Shown: positions 16,021 to 23,445 of the stretch, piece by piece
Position numbering within the stretch: the first letter of the stretch is position 1
How the letters are laid out: the number at the start of each line of letters is the position of its first letter
DNA from: Ruminococcus flavefaciens FD-1
GTDB lineage: Bacteria > Bacillota > Clostridia > Oscillospirales > Ruminococcaceae
NCBI GenBank assembly: GCA_000174895.1
Contig: ACOK01000096.1
Span: forward strand, 1 to 42,231
Length of the DNA: 42,231 nt
Reading direction: 5' to 3'
Notes under the pieces: generated by a model
Seen by the model: only the letters and a program-made list of their open reading frames with translations
Told to the model about the DNA's origin: nothing
The model's database searches: none
Made by a program: the position numbers and the translations under genes

Positions 16021-17741
16021 AAAAGATTATATCATTTTTGTTTTCGATTTCATTGATTTTAAATATGTCTACAAGTAATAATTCAAATGCAACAGATATA
16101 ATCGATATTAAAGAAATAGCTAATTCTCTTGGGGCAGATACTGATTATCTGAATATTCCCAATTTTGTATACGGGGAAGATAATTTGCGACCATATCCTA
16201 TGGAAGTTTATGAGGAATTTATTTCAAAATGTTCTAATTATGAGGCAAGTATATATAATTTTGAGGAATATAAATATAATCTTTCAACCGGATCGTGTTT
16301 GGGTTTGTCATTGATTGAAATATTATCACATAATGGCATCATTTCTCCTTCGGACATTAAACCGGGAGCTAAAAGCTTGAGCGAGATTAGTTACAGTTCT
16401 GATCTTGATAGGTTTATATTAGGTTACAGTGCAACACAACTTTTTTATTTAAATGAATATTATCTATGTTCAGATATACCAAATTTTGATCAAAGGACTC
16501 AGATAAATGAACTAATAAGAGTAGCTGAGAGAAATATGGCTCAAAACAAATATTTTCTTATTTCTTATTACGGAACAACTGCTCATGCAATTGTTGGCAT
16601 TGGAATTGCAGACGGATACTGGAAATATAATGAGAAAGACTTTGATAAGTGTATACTTACTCTTGATTCTAATTGTGTTAAAGATAACAATCACGCATCT
16701 CCCTTTAATGAGAATAGTTGTATTTACATTAATTCTGAATCCATGGATTATTATATTCCAAAGTATAATTACGGCTCATCTTCAGATAATTATAAAACTG
16801 TTATTGTTGCATCAGATGATGATGATATTCTTAATTATAGAGGGGTTATCAATCCAACAAAACAACTAAAATGCGATTTTTCAGGCACATCTGATTTTGT
16901 GATACCAAAAAACAAATTCAAAAACTATGTTTTTACTATAAAAGATAAAAATGGAAATATTATCGATGTATCAAAGAACGGAAAGAAATTTGACTGTCCT
17001 ACACAAGATGTATTTTTCGTAAACAGCAGGGATTTCCATATTGAAATTGACAATAAATCTATAATAGGTGAAGCACAGAATGATTCATTTGAAATGTCGA
17101 ATATCCGTTATAAATTTAATGGTGGGACTCAGAAGGGACACGGTATATTTGATGTGAACGATCTTGGCTGCAGTGTAACAGCAAAAAACGAAAAAGACAT
17201 GATATATTACGTCAATATAAGATATAATGAAGGTTCATACCCATATACTCCTCATTTTAATTGGAAGTTCAATGGCTTAACCAACAAAAATTTCAAGGCT
17301 ACAATAACAGCTAATGGAATGCATCTCAGCAGTGATAGCATAATTGAAACTGTAATATCTACTGCAGACGTTAAGCTTAATGAAGACGGAACTATTGCTG
17401 ATGTGAATGATAATACTAATGAAGTAAGAATAACCGCAGTGAATGATGTCCTTGTATCATTTGGTGATAATAAAAAGCTTTGCTTTTTTATTGATCCAGA
17501 TGGTGATGGAGTATTTGATAAAATCATTGAAAAAGGAGATGTGAATAGTGACGGAGTTATAGATGGACGTGATGCAACTTCAGTACTTACGAACTACGCT
17601 AAGGCATCTGTCGATAAAAACGCTGTCAGTTATCTGAATGAGTATTTTGCTGATTTTAACGATGATGGTGTTGTTGACGGCAGGGATGCCTCTCATATTC
17701 TTACATATTATGCTGAAATGTCTATTATAAACAACAGATAA
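16017..17741 (+). CDS. Secreted dockerin-bearing papain-like cysteine peptidase (paralogue 3)
   Basis: 574 aa. Same architecture and length as paralogue 2: signal peptide, Cys94 in TGSCLGLSLIEILSHNG, His190 in TTAHAIVGIGI, Asp217/Asn219 in LTLDSN, a beta-rich middle (including YNEGSYPYTPHFNWKFNG, shared with paralogue 2), PDGDGVFDK, then dockerin repeats GDVNSDGVIDGRDATSVLT and ADFNDDGVVDGRDASHILT. Its start overlaps the stop of paralogue 2 by four bases, so the two are translationally coupled. Conservation of the triad in two paralogues and its loss in the third is the main functional clue. Substrate unknown. Confidence 0.85.
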   Translation: MKKIISFLFSISLILNMSTSNNSNATDIIDIKEIANSLGADTDYLNIPNFVYGEDNLRPYPMEVYEEFISKCSNYEASIYNFEEYKYNLSTGSCLGLSLIEILSHNGIISPSDIKPGAKSLSEISYSSDLDRFILGYSATQLFYLNEYYLCSDIPNFDQRTQINELIRVAERNMAQNKYFLISYYGTTAHAIVGIGIADGYWKYNEKDFDKCILTLDSNCVKDNNHASPFNENSCIYINSESMDYYIPKYNYGSSSDNYKTVIVASDDDDILNYRGVINPTKQLKCDFSGTSDFVIPKNKFKNYVFTIKDKNGNIIDVSKNGKKFDCPTQDVFFVNSRDFHIEIDNKSIIGEAQNDSFEMSNIRYKFNGGTQKGHGIFDVNDLGCSVTAKNEKDMIYYVNIRYNEGSYPYTPHFNWKFNGLTNKNFKATITANGMHLSSDSIIETVISTADVKLNEDGTIADVNDNTNEVRITAVNDVLVSFGDNKKLCFFIDPDGDGVFDKIIEKGDVNSDGVIDGRDATSVLTNYAKASVDKNAVSYLNEYFADFNDDGVVDGRDASHILTYYAEMSIINNR

Positions 17742-17857
17742 TAAGCATTAGATATCATATTTGCTAAAGATAAATAGCCGGCAATTTAACTTTGGCAATA
17801 TGTTTATCAACTATAAATCATGTGTTAAAAAATAAATTTACGAAAGGAATTATTACT

Positions 17858-18673
17858 ATGAAAAATTTATTTAAGAAAATGATATCATCTATAATATCAA
17901 TGTCTATGATTGCAGGGACAACCATCGCCACTTCTGCTAATGCTGCTGAGTATGACAAGGATGCTACTTATCAGGAAACACTTGAAATGTTTGATGAAAT
18001 GACTAAAAACAAGGATAGAACTCCACCATTCTATTATCAACCATATGATTCATATGATTCATCACGTGTTGCCCAATCACATCATTATCTTGCGGCCGTT
18101 GCACCAACTGGAGCATCATTACCATATTTTTTTGATGTGTATTTTTATTTAGATAATACAATATCATCAAATAATTCGGCAGACATAAGTAGATTTGATT
18201 GTAATTCAACTTTTAATACAATATATGCATCAATGAACGATTATTCACCAAGTGTAAAGAGCATATGTGCTACATTTACTCATATAAATTCCACTATTCT
18301 ACCTACATGGGTTTTTAATTATGATCTTGGAAATGTTGAAAATAATAGCTACGTTACAAGTGAATATAATTTACATTGCAGAACCAGTAATAATTATTAT
18401 TCACCTTCATCTACGCTTCCTGTAAGCACTGGCGAAACCTTTACTAAAATAATTTATTCTATAGGTGATGTAAATCGAAATGGAAAAATTGAGGTAGCTG
18501 ACGAGCAACTCATACAGAAGCATATTCTTGATCTTGGATTGCCATTCCCAGGAAGAACAGCATCTGATGCAGCAATTGATAAAATTGCATTTGAGCTTGC
18601 GGCTGATATTGACCAAAACGGTATAATTGATATGAGTGATGTATTAGCAATTAGTTCACTTATTGAACCATAA
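17858..18673 (+). CDS. Secreted dockerin protein of unknown function
   Basis: 271 aa from ATG 17858 (GAAAGGAAT upstream); an upstream in-frame ATG at 17792 would put 22 polar residues in front of the signal peptide and is not favoured. Signal peptide MKKMISSIISMSMIAG-like, ending about ANA at 27-29. The 150-residue middle part is rich in Ser, Asn and Tyr and has no domain I recognise. The C-terminal dockerin has calcium loops GDVNRNGKIEVADEQLIQ and ADIDQNGIIDMSDVLAIS. The dockerin sequence differs from the GRDAT type of the three preceding paralogues, so it may bind another cohesin. Confidence 0.75.
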   Translation: MKNLFKKMISSIISMSMIAGTTIATSANAAEYDKDATYQETLEMFDEMTKNKDRTPPFYYQPYDSYDSSRVAQSHHYLAAVAPTGASLPYFFDVYFYLDNTISSNNSADISRFDCNSTFNTIYASMNDYSPSVKSICATFTHINSTILPTWVFNYDLGNVENNSYVTSEYNLHCRTSNNYYSPSSTLPVSTGETFTKIIYSIGDVNRNGKIEVADEQLIQKHILDLGLPFPGRTASDAAIDKIAFELAADIDQNGIIDMSDVLAISSLIEP

Positions 18674-18710
18674 TAAGCAAGAATTAACAACATCATTTTT
18701 AATTATGATT

Positions 18711-18765
18711 TTTGAAACAATCTTCAATATATTAATTTTATTGAAGATTGTTTCAAATTATATTT
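18711..18765 (+). terminator. Strong terminator closing the dockerin cassette
   Basis: A perfect 18-bp inverted repeat, TTTGAAACAATCTTCAAT (18711-18728) and its reverse complement (18740-18757), followed by TTATATTTTT. It lies 37 bases after the last dockerin gene. Confidence 0.75.
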
Positions 18766-19047
18766 TTATTGTTGCTTGAAAACACTTTTTTACAATAGTT
18801 ATAGTCTTTATGTTACTATTCATATTCATTGAGGGGGCCACTAGTAAATTATTGTGGAATAGTTGGCACAGAAATATATATAAGCTAAAGAAGTGTTAGG
18901 TAAATGTAAAATTTGAAATATAGACTAAAAATAGAATTAATCATTATCAAAAATCATAATGCCAATTTTAGATGTTATCATATAAATTCAATTAACATTT
19001 GATAATACTTTAAATATACAATATGAAAGGAACAAATACACCAATAA
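18766..19047. other. AT-rich intergenic region without a gene
   Basis: About 280 AT-rich bases with only short, unconvincing ORFs. It contains GATGTTATCA (about 18972) and AACATTTGATAAT (about 18994), loosely inverted GATAAT-type motifs upstream of the XRE gene at 19048 that could be operator sites. A GGGGGCCACTAG stretch near 18834 stands out from the AT-rich background. Confidence 0.35.
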
Positions 19048-19419
19048 ATGAACTCAAAAACTGATCTCGGTCAGTTCATTTCCGAAAAGAAACGAAAAAA
19101 GAAACTCCAGAGTCAGGAACTCGCAAAGATACTGGGAGTATCAGTACCGTATCTCAGCCAGATCGAGCACGGAAAAAGAAAATGTCCCGATCTTCGGCTG
19201 ATAAAAAAGATGATAGAGGTATTTGAGTTGACTATGGAAGAAACAAACGTCTTTTATGATCTGTACGCAGAAGCGTCAGGGCAGCTTAGTCCTGATATAA
19301 CAGAGTATCTCCAGTCCAATAAAAGCGCTGTTAAGGCGATAAGGGCTGCCCGTGATGCTTCTGCCACAGATAAAGACTGGGAGAGATTTATCAAATATCT
19401 CCGACAAAATGAACAATAA
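19048..19419 (+). CDS. XRE-family transcriptional regulator
   Basis: 123 aa. The Cro/C1 helix-turn-helix spans about residues 6-65: LGQFISEKKRKKKLQSQELA, then GVSVPYLSQIEHGKRKCPDL, a textbook match. The C-terminal part (YLQSNKSAVKAIRAARDASA, then DWERFIKYLRQNEQ) is of the kind found in mobile-element regulators. It begins a run of small element genes with higher GC content than the cargo to its left, so this is where the element backbone resumes. Its stop codon lies inside the hairpin at 19414-19450. Confidence 0.88.
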   Translation: MNSKTDLGQFISEKKRKKKLQSQELAKILGVSVPYLSQIEHGKRKCPDLRLIKKMIEVFELTMEETNVFYDLYAEASGQLSPDITEYLQSNKSAVKAIRAARDASATDKDWERFIKYLRQNEQ

Positions 19420-19450
19420 TTTTTTGCGGCTGCGGTCGCAAAAATTATTG
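19414..19450 (+). terminator. Hairpin overlapping the XRE stop codon
   Basis: CAATAATTTTTTGCG pairs with CGCAAAAATTATTG around GCTGCGGT, a nearly perfect 14-bp stem. It may attenuate transcription or protect the mRNA 3' end between this gene and the zinc-ribbon gene. Confidence 0.55.
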
Positions 19451-19492
19451 AATATATGTTTAGCTGTAAAGCTAAAAGAGAGAGGGAAAAAC

Positions 19493-19672
19493 ATGATTTT
19501 AAACAAGAAGAAATACCGATGTCCGTACTGTGAAGGCAGATTGTTCGATTACATCTGCATTTACAGAGAACCGCTCAGTGATATCGGACCTATCGGATGC
19601 TATCCGGCGATAAGAATAAAATGCTGGAAGTGCAGAATGAAAGTAAAAATTACATATGAAGACTTAGTATGA
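19493..19672 (+). CDS. Small zinc-ribbon protein
   Basis: 59 aa, starting at ATG 19493 after the ribosome binding site AGAGAGGGA. Two Cys pairs, YRCPYCEG and IKCWKCRM, are placed as in a zinc ribbon, with basic residues around them (opening MILNKKKYR). Small Cys4 proteins like this are frequent beside regulators on Firmicute elements; the role is unknown, possibly nucleic-acid binding. Confidence 0.65.
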   Translation: MILNKKKYRCPYCEGRLFDYICIYREPLSDIGPIGCYPAIRIKCWKCRMKVKITYEDLV

Positions 19673-19697
19673 ACACCACCGATTAAGTAACGAGTAG

Positions 19698-19740
19698 GAG
19701 TTTGACAAGCTTTTAAAGCGAGTCAGACTCTTATTTTTTT
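19698..19740 (+). terminator. Terminator after the zinc-ribbon gene
   Basis: GAGTTTGAC (19698-19706) pairs with GTCAGACTC (19722-19730), followed by TTATTTTTTT. A second hairpin, CCCTGTTCTGC / GCAGAATGGGG (19742-19770), follows at once. The loops contain similar GCTTTTAAAGC and GCTTTAAAAGC sequences. Confidence 0.65.
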
Positions 19741-19873
19741 GCCCTGTTCTGCTTTAAAAGCAGAATGGGGTCTTATGTTTTTATCGGGGAAATGGCTGTG
19801 TTTAGCTGCAAAATATCCATAGTCCTTCGATTTGATCCAAGAACAAAAATCAATCAAAACGGAGGAATAAAAA

Positions 19874-20296
19874 ATGGCATATAATCATGCAGCAGAAGAA
19901 AAGAAATTCAAGGAATTATGGGACAAAAAGGAGAAAATTTACCGGGAAAGCGGTATGACTGATGAGCAGATAGCCGCTATCAGGGAATACGACGTTAAGA
20001 TGTTCAATCTGGACAGAGCATTTTACAGGAGAACAACTTTGCTTGCAGAGCCTGAATATGCAGCAGATGTAGCATATGACGATCACTCAGATACATATTT
20101 AGAGAATTACTGGGCTGAACTTATTGACAGCGATGAAAAGTACCGCAGACTTATGGAAGTTCCGCCTGTAATGAGAAAAGCTTTCTATATGTATAAAGTG
20201 CTGGGATACTATCAGAAAGATATTTCGTCAAAATTATCAATACCGCAGCGGACTGTCTCATTCTGGATTGTTAAAATCGCTGAAATTATCAGATGA
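19874..20296 (+). CDS. Sigma-70 region 4-like HTH protein of a mobile element
   Basis: 140 aa, start at ATG 19874 after CGGAGGAA. The N-terminal 90 residues are acidic and helical; the C-terminal 45 contain a helix-turn-helix (YYQKDISSKLSIPQRTVSFW, then IVKIAEIIR) like region 4 of sigma factors and the small sigma-like proteins of Tn916-type and related elements. No region 2 is present, so it is not a full sigma factor. It likely regulates recombination or transfer genes. Confidence 0.7.
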   Translation: MAYNHAAEEKKFKELWDKKEKIYRESGMTDEQIAAIREYDVKMFNLDRAFYRRTTLLAEPEYAADVAYDDHSDTYLENYWAELIDSDEKYRRLMEVPPVMRKAFYMYKVLGYYQKDISSKLSIPQRTVSFWIVKIAEIIR

Positions 20297-20854
20297 GTTG
20301 CTGAGAGATCCTGTTTTCGTGGGCTGTATTTATGTAGGGGGATTTAAGCCTTTACGCAGAATCTTGAAAACAGAATAGCAGCAGTAAGAATACTTTGAAC
20401 CTGTGCCGGACTAAAATCAGGCAGCCAAAGAAACCATACGCTTGCGGTATTGCTCCGCCAATTAAACATTGTCAAAAAGGCGAAGACAGAGAGGAAAATT
20501 ATCAAGGAAGGAAAACGCAGAAATGCTGACGCATTTCAAGTTTTTCTGACGCTGAGAATTTTTCTTTATGTCAAGCATTTGAAGGCAAGGTTTAGTTGGT
20601 GGAGAAATGTATATGATGTTTCAGAATACAGAGCAGCTCTCTGTAAGGCGATGAAAGTAGGTACTATAATGATACTTCCGTCAAGTCACAGACACAACCA
20701 ATGATGGCGGCTCTATGCGAACCATAGAGGGATGAGACTTCCATGAGGTCATGAAGCTGATGACCGTTCTTACTGTTCCGATGTGACGGGGCGGGTGCAA
20801 ATATCACAAAATGTCTGATACTAACGGATCAGACGAAGGCTAAGAGTTATTTTG
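20297..20854 (+). ncRNA. Hairpin-rich non-coding stretch, candidate structured RNA
   Basis: No convincing gene in about 660 bases; the open frame 20450-20704 has no recognisable domain and a poor start context. The 3' part holds several perfect small stems in series: CTCTATG/CATAGAG (20711-20729), GGTCAT/ATGACC (20747-20765), GTCTGAT/ATCAGAC (20813-20834), then the 13-bp hairpin at 20855. This arrangement suggests a structured RNA or the relic of one. I cannot match it to a known class; a decayed gene is the alternative. Confidence 0.35.
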
Positions 20855-20886
20855 ATCTGCGCCTGACATAAAAGTCAGGCGCAGAT
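20855..20886. terminator. Perfect 13-bp hairpin
   Basis: ATCTGCGCCTGAC (20855-20867) and its exact reverse complement (20874-20886) around ATAAAA. It may terminate the transcript from the upstream non-coding stretch, although no long T-run follows. Confidence 0.6.
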
Positions 20887-20927
20887 ATAACATAAGCATA
20901 TAAGCACAGTTATATGTTTATGTTATA
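20886..20927. repeat. AT-rich imperfect palindrome upstream of the small element genes
   Basis: TATAACATAAGCATATA (20886-20902) faces TATATGTTTATGTTATA (20911-20927) with one mismatch. It lies 30 bases before the next gene, in promoter position, so it is a possible operator. Confidence 0.5.
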
Positions 20928-20956
20928 GATATTTATGAAACAAGGAGCGTGATAGA

Positions 20957-21244
20957 TTGCAGAAAAAACTTAGCTGGGACGAGCTGAGAAAACGGCTTAA
21001 AACAGCTAAACTAAAACCCGGATATAAGTGCAGAGGATGTGTCTGGGCAAACTCAGAATCAGGTTTTATCTTATGCACAAAATATAAATGCGTAAAGGAG
21101 CAAAGCAATGAAAAATACGGGCAGTATGAATATATGTGTGACCTTGTAATGCTTTTCTTGAAACAAAGTAAAAAGCTAATTGATCAGCAGGAAACTATAA
21201 AAAATAAATGCTGTGGTAAGAGTGCAGTATCAGAAGGAGGCTGA
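20957..21244 (+). CDS. Small Cys-containing element protein of unknown function
   Basis: 95 aa from a TTG start at 20957, supported by CAAGGAGCG upstream. Basic N-terminus (QKKLSWDELRKRLKTAKLKP), a cysteine cluster (KCRGCVWANSESGFILCTKY, then KC) suggesting metal binding, and a helical C-terminus. It ends four bases before the DUF3789-like gene. I do not recognise a family; the position among recombinase-linked genes suggests an element accessory protein. Confidence 0.6.
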   Translation: MQKKLSWDELRKRLKTAKLKPGYKCRGCVWANSESGFILCTKYKCVKEQSNEKYGQYEYMCDLVMLFLKQSKKLIDQQETIKNKCCGKSAVSEGG

Positions 21245-21248
21245 AATA

Positions 21249-21371
21249 ATGGTAAGATTTGTTTTAGGACTTATTGCAGGCGGTATTATCGGAGTATTCG
21301 CTATGTGCCTGTGTCAGGCGGCAGGGCAGAGAGATGAGGGAAAGGTGATCAATGAACCAAGAGAAAGATAA
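21249..21371 (+). CDS. DUF3789-like small membrane protein
   Basis: 40 aa. One hydrophobic segment (FVLGLIAGGIIGVFAMCLCQ) followed by a charged tail. This is the pattern of DUF3789-type proteins common on Firmicute conjugative and mobilisable elements. Ribosome binding site AGAAGGAGG. Its end overlaps the next start by 20 bases, so the two are probably coupled. Confidence 0.7.
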   Translation: MVRFVLGLIAGGIIGVFAMCLCQAAGQRDEGKVINEPRER

Positions 21372-21585
21372 GACGAATGAGAAAAATAAGGAAATTATTG
21401 TACATCCGCTGTGTATGAATGATCCTGATGTTGTTGCAATGGAGCATAATGATACCGTAATAAATGGAGTTACATACAGAGTATGGTCGGCGTTTGAAGA
21501 AAAGAAAGATATTGAGGAATCCCTCAGTGAACTAATGCTCAGACAGTTAGAATCAGAGGAAGAAGAAGGAATATCACTTGTTTAG
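21352..21585 (+). CDS. TnpW-like small transposon protein
   Basis: 77 aa, acidic and soluble. The central INGVTYRVWSAFEEKKDIEE followed by LMLRQLE resembles the small TnpW-type proteins that often precede large serine recombinases on Clostridial transposons (a G-x-T-Y-x-V strand then a helix with a conserved L-x-R). GGAAAGGTG precedes the ATG. Function unknown; possibly modulates the recombinase. Confidence 0.6.
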   Translation: MNQEKDKTNEKNKEIIVHPLCMNDPDVVAMEHNDTVINGVTYRVWSAFEEKKDIEESLSELMLRQLESEEEEGISLV

Positions 21586-21729
21586 TGGTGTTTCACAAAA
21601 ACGAGACAGCGTTTTATCGGTTGTTACGAATTTTATGGCAGCGGTCAGAAATACTGGAAATATCGCAGAAAAAGTGGTATAATAGATACGTAAGGTTTGT
21701 GTGTCCGACTGCTCAGAAAGGAGCAGAGC

Positions 21730-23349
21730 ATGAAAGCAAAGCAGAATTATAATGCGGCACTGTATTGCAGACTTTCAGTCGACGACGGAAATTACGGCGG
21801 AAGTGTCAGCATTGAAACACAAAAAATAATGCTTGAACAGTATTGCAAAGACCACAAAATAACCAACTATATCTTTTATTGTGATGATGGTTCGTCAGGA
21901 ACTAACTTTGAAAGGCCATCATTTCAAAGAATGTATGACGATATCAGTCAAGGTAAGATTGATCTTGTTATAGTAAAAGACCTTTCACGTTTCGGAAGAA
22001 ATTATATTGAAGTAGGTTCATATGTTGAAGAGTTCAAGGACAGCGGAGTCAGATTTATTGCTGCAGATGACAGTTATGATTCATTGAATAACAGTGATGA
22101 TCTGATGTTTCCGATGAAGAATGTTATCAACGAAATGTATGCCCGTGACGTGTCAAAGAAAACAAAGGCGGCAAAGAAAGCTAAAGCCCGTGCAGGGCAG
22201 TACATAGGCTCAAAGCCACCATTTGGCTATAAGCTTGATCCCAACGACAGACATCACCTTGTAGTGGACGAACCTGCGGCAGAGACAGTCCGAAGAATAT
22301 TCAGATTGTTTGCACAGGGCTGCGGCTATAATAAAATGGCTAAACTATTCCGTGAAGAAAAGGTGCTGACTCCAATTGCATACTTTAATCTTCATAACCC
22401 CGACTATTTCAAGTCTGATTACTGGCGAAAGGAATTTGACTGGCACGTTACGTCTATCAGAGTTATACTTGAAAATGAGGTTTACTTAGGAAATCTCATT
22501 TACGGCAAACAGCGTAATAAGTCAATGAAAAGCAAGCAGAAAGTCAGAAACGACCGTGACGACTGGATAATCGTTGAAAACTGTCATGAGCCGATAATCT
22601 CGCAGGAACTGTGGGATACAGTACATAAGATCATGAAGTCCAAGCATCGGCCTTCAGGTACGGGGCAAACGCAGATATTTGCAGGACTTCTCTATTGTGC
22701 AGACTGTGGTCACGCCCTCACCTACTCGCAGAAAAAACGCAGAGATGGAACGTATCACGGCGCTTACTCCTGCTGGATGTATAAAACGCACGGAAAGGAA
22801 TACTGTGCTTCGCACTACATAACATATGACACGATTTATTCGCTTGTTCTGAATGATATCAAGCGTATTCTTGCAGGCTATTGTAATGATGAGGAGAAAT
22901 TCAGATCATTCCTTGAAAAACGATATAGATGCTCGGCACAAAAAGAAAATGCTAACCTGAAAAAAGAATACGAACTGAAGAAAAAGCGATACGATGAGCT
23001 TGATAGAATAATCAGCAGATTATATGAAGACAGTGTACTTGGAAAAATAACCGAAAGCCGTTTTGAGATAATGTCTGAAGAATATGAAAGTGAACAGGAA
23101 AGGATACGCTCTGAAATTCCTGAGATAAAAGACAGGATCGCTAAACTCAGCTCAGATAATAGTGCAGCGGATAAGTTTATACGTGTTATCAAACAGTATA
23201 CAGATATCAAAGAACTTAATGCCGCATTGCTTAATGAGCTGATCGACAGGATATTTGTTCATCACAAGGAAAAAACATCAGACGGTAATACTATTCAGCA
23301 AATTGAAATATTCTATCGTTTTGTGGGAAAACTTGACAAATCGGAGTGA
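21730..23349 (+). CDS. Large serine recombinase (integrase/excisionase)
   Basis: 539 aa from ATG 21730, chosen for AAAGGAGC just upstream; an earlier in-frame ATG at 21697 lacks one. The resolvase domain (1-150) has the catalytic Ser16 in LYCRLSVDDG, followed by SIETQKIMLEQYC, DDGSSGTNFERPSF and VKDLSRFGRN. A recombinase domain follows (PPFGYKL, ETVRRIFRLFAQGCGYNKMA), then a zinc ribbon (YCADCGHAL and a CWMYKTHGKEYC segment) and a C-terminal coiled coil (about 410-500). This architecture catalyses integration and excision of elements. It lies 1.3 kb from the right junction and is the obvious enzyme for the insertion in tRNA-Thr. Serine recombinases using a tRNA gene are less usual than tyrosine enzymes doing so. 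Confidence 0.95.
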   Translation: MKAKQNYNAALYCRLSVDDGNYGGSVSIETQKIMLEQYCKDHKITNYIFYCDDGSSGTNFERPSFQRMYDDISQGKIDLVIVKDLSRFGRNYIEVGSYVEEFKDSGVRFIAADDSYDSLNNSDDLMFPMKNVINEMYARDVSKKTKAAKKAKARAGQYIGSKPPFGYKLDPNDRHHLVVDEPAAETVRRIFRLFAQGCGYNKMAKLFREEKVLTPIAYFNLHNPDYFKSDYWRKEFDWHVTSIRVILENEVYLGNLIYGKQRNKSMKSKQKVRNDRDDWIIVENCHEPIISQELWDTVHKIMKSKHRPSGTGQTQIFAGLLYCADCGHALTYSQKKRRDGTYHGAYSCWMYKTHGKEYCASHYITYDTIYSLVLNDIKRILAGYCNDEEKFRSFLEKRYRCSAQKENANLKKEYELKKKRYDELDRIISRLYEDSVLGKITESRFEIMSEEYESEQERIRSEIPEIKDRIAKLSSDNSAADKFIRVIKQYTDIKELNAALLNELIDRIFVHHKEKTSDGNTIQQIEIFYRFVGKLDKSE

Positions 23350-23386
23350 TACAGCGAGGATCGGCAGAACTTTTTCTCTTCGCACC

Positions 23387-23415
23387 TTGCTATTCTGCCG
23401 ATTCTGTGTTATAAT
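23387..23415 (+). promoter_or_regulatory. Promoter of the HipA-like gene, overlapped by an inverted repeat
   Basis: TTGCTA at 23387-23392 and TATAAT at 23410-23415, spacer 17. ATCGGCAGAA (23360-23369) is repeated in inverted form inside the spacer (TTCTGCCGAT, 23393-23402). This could be a terminator for the recombinase or an operator for autoregulation. Confidence 0.55.
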
Positions 23416-23445
23416 ACTGGTAACATCAAGAAAGGAGGCAGTAAT

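Noticed and set aside
20450..20704. 84-aa plus-strand ORF in the hairpin-rich stretch
   Set aside because: Poor start context, no domain; the region is better explained by RNA-like hairpins or a decayed gene.
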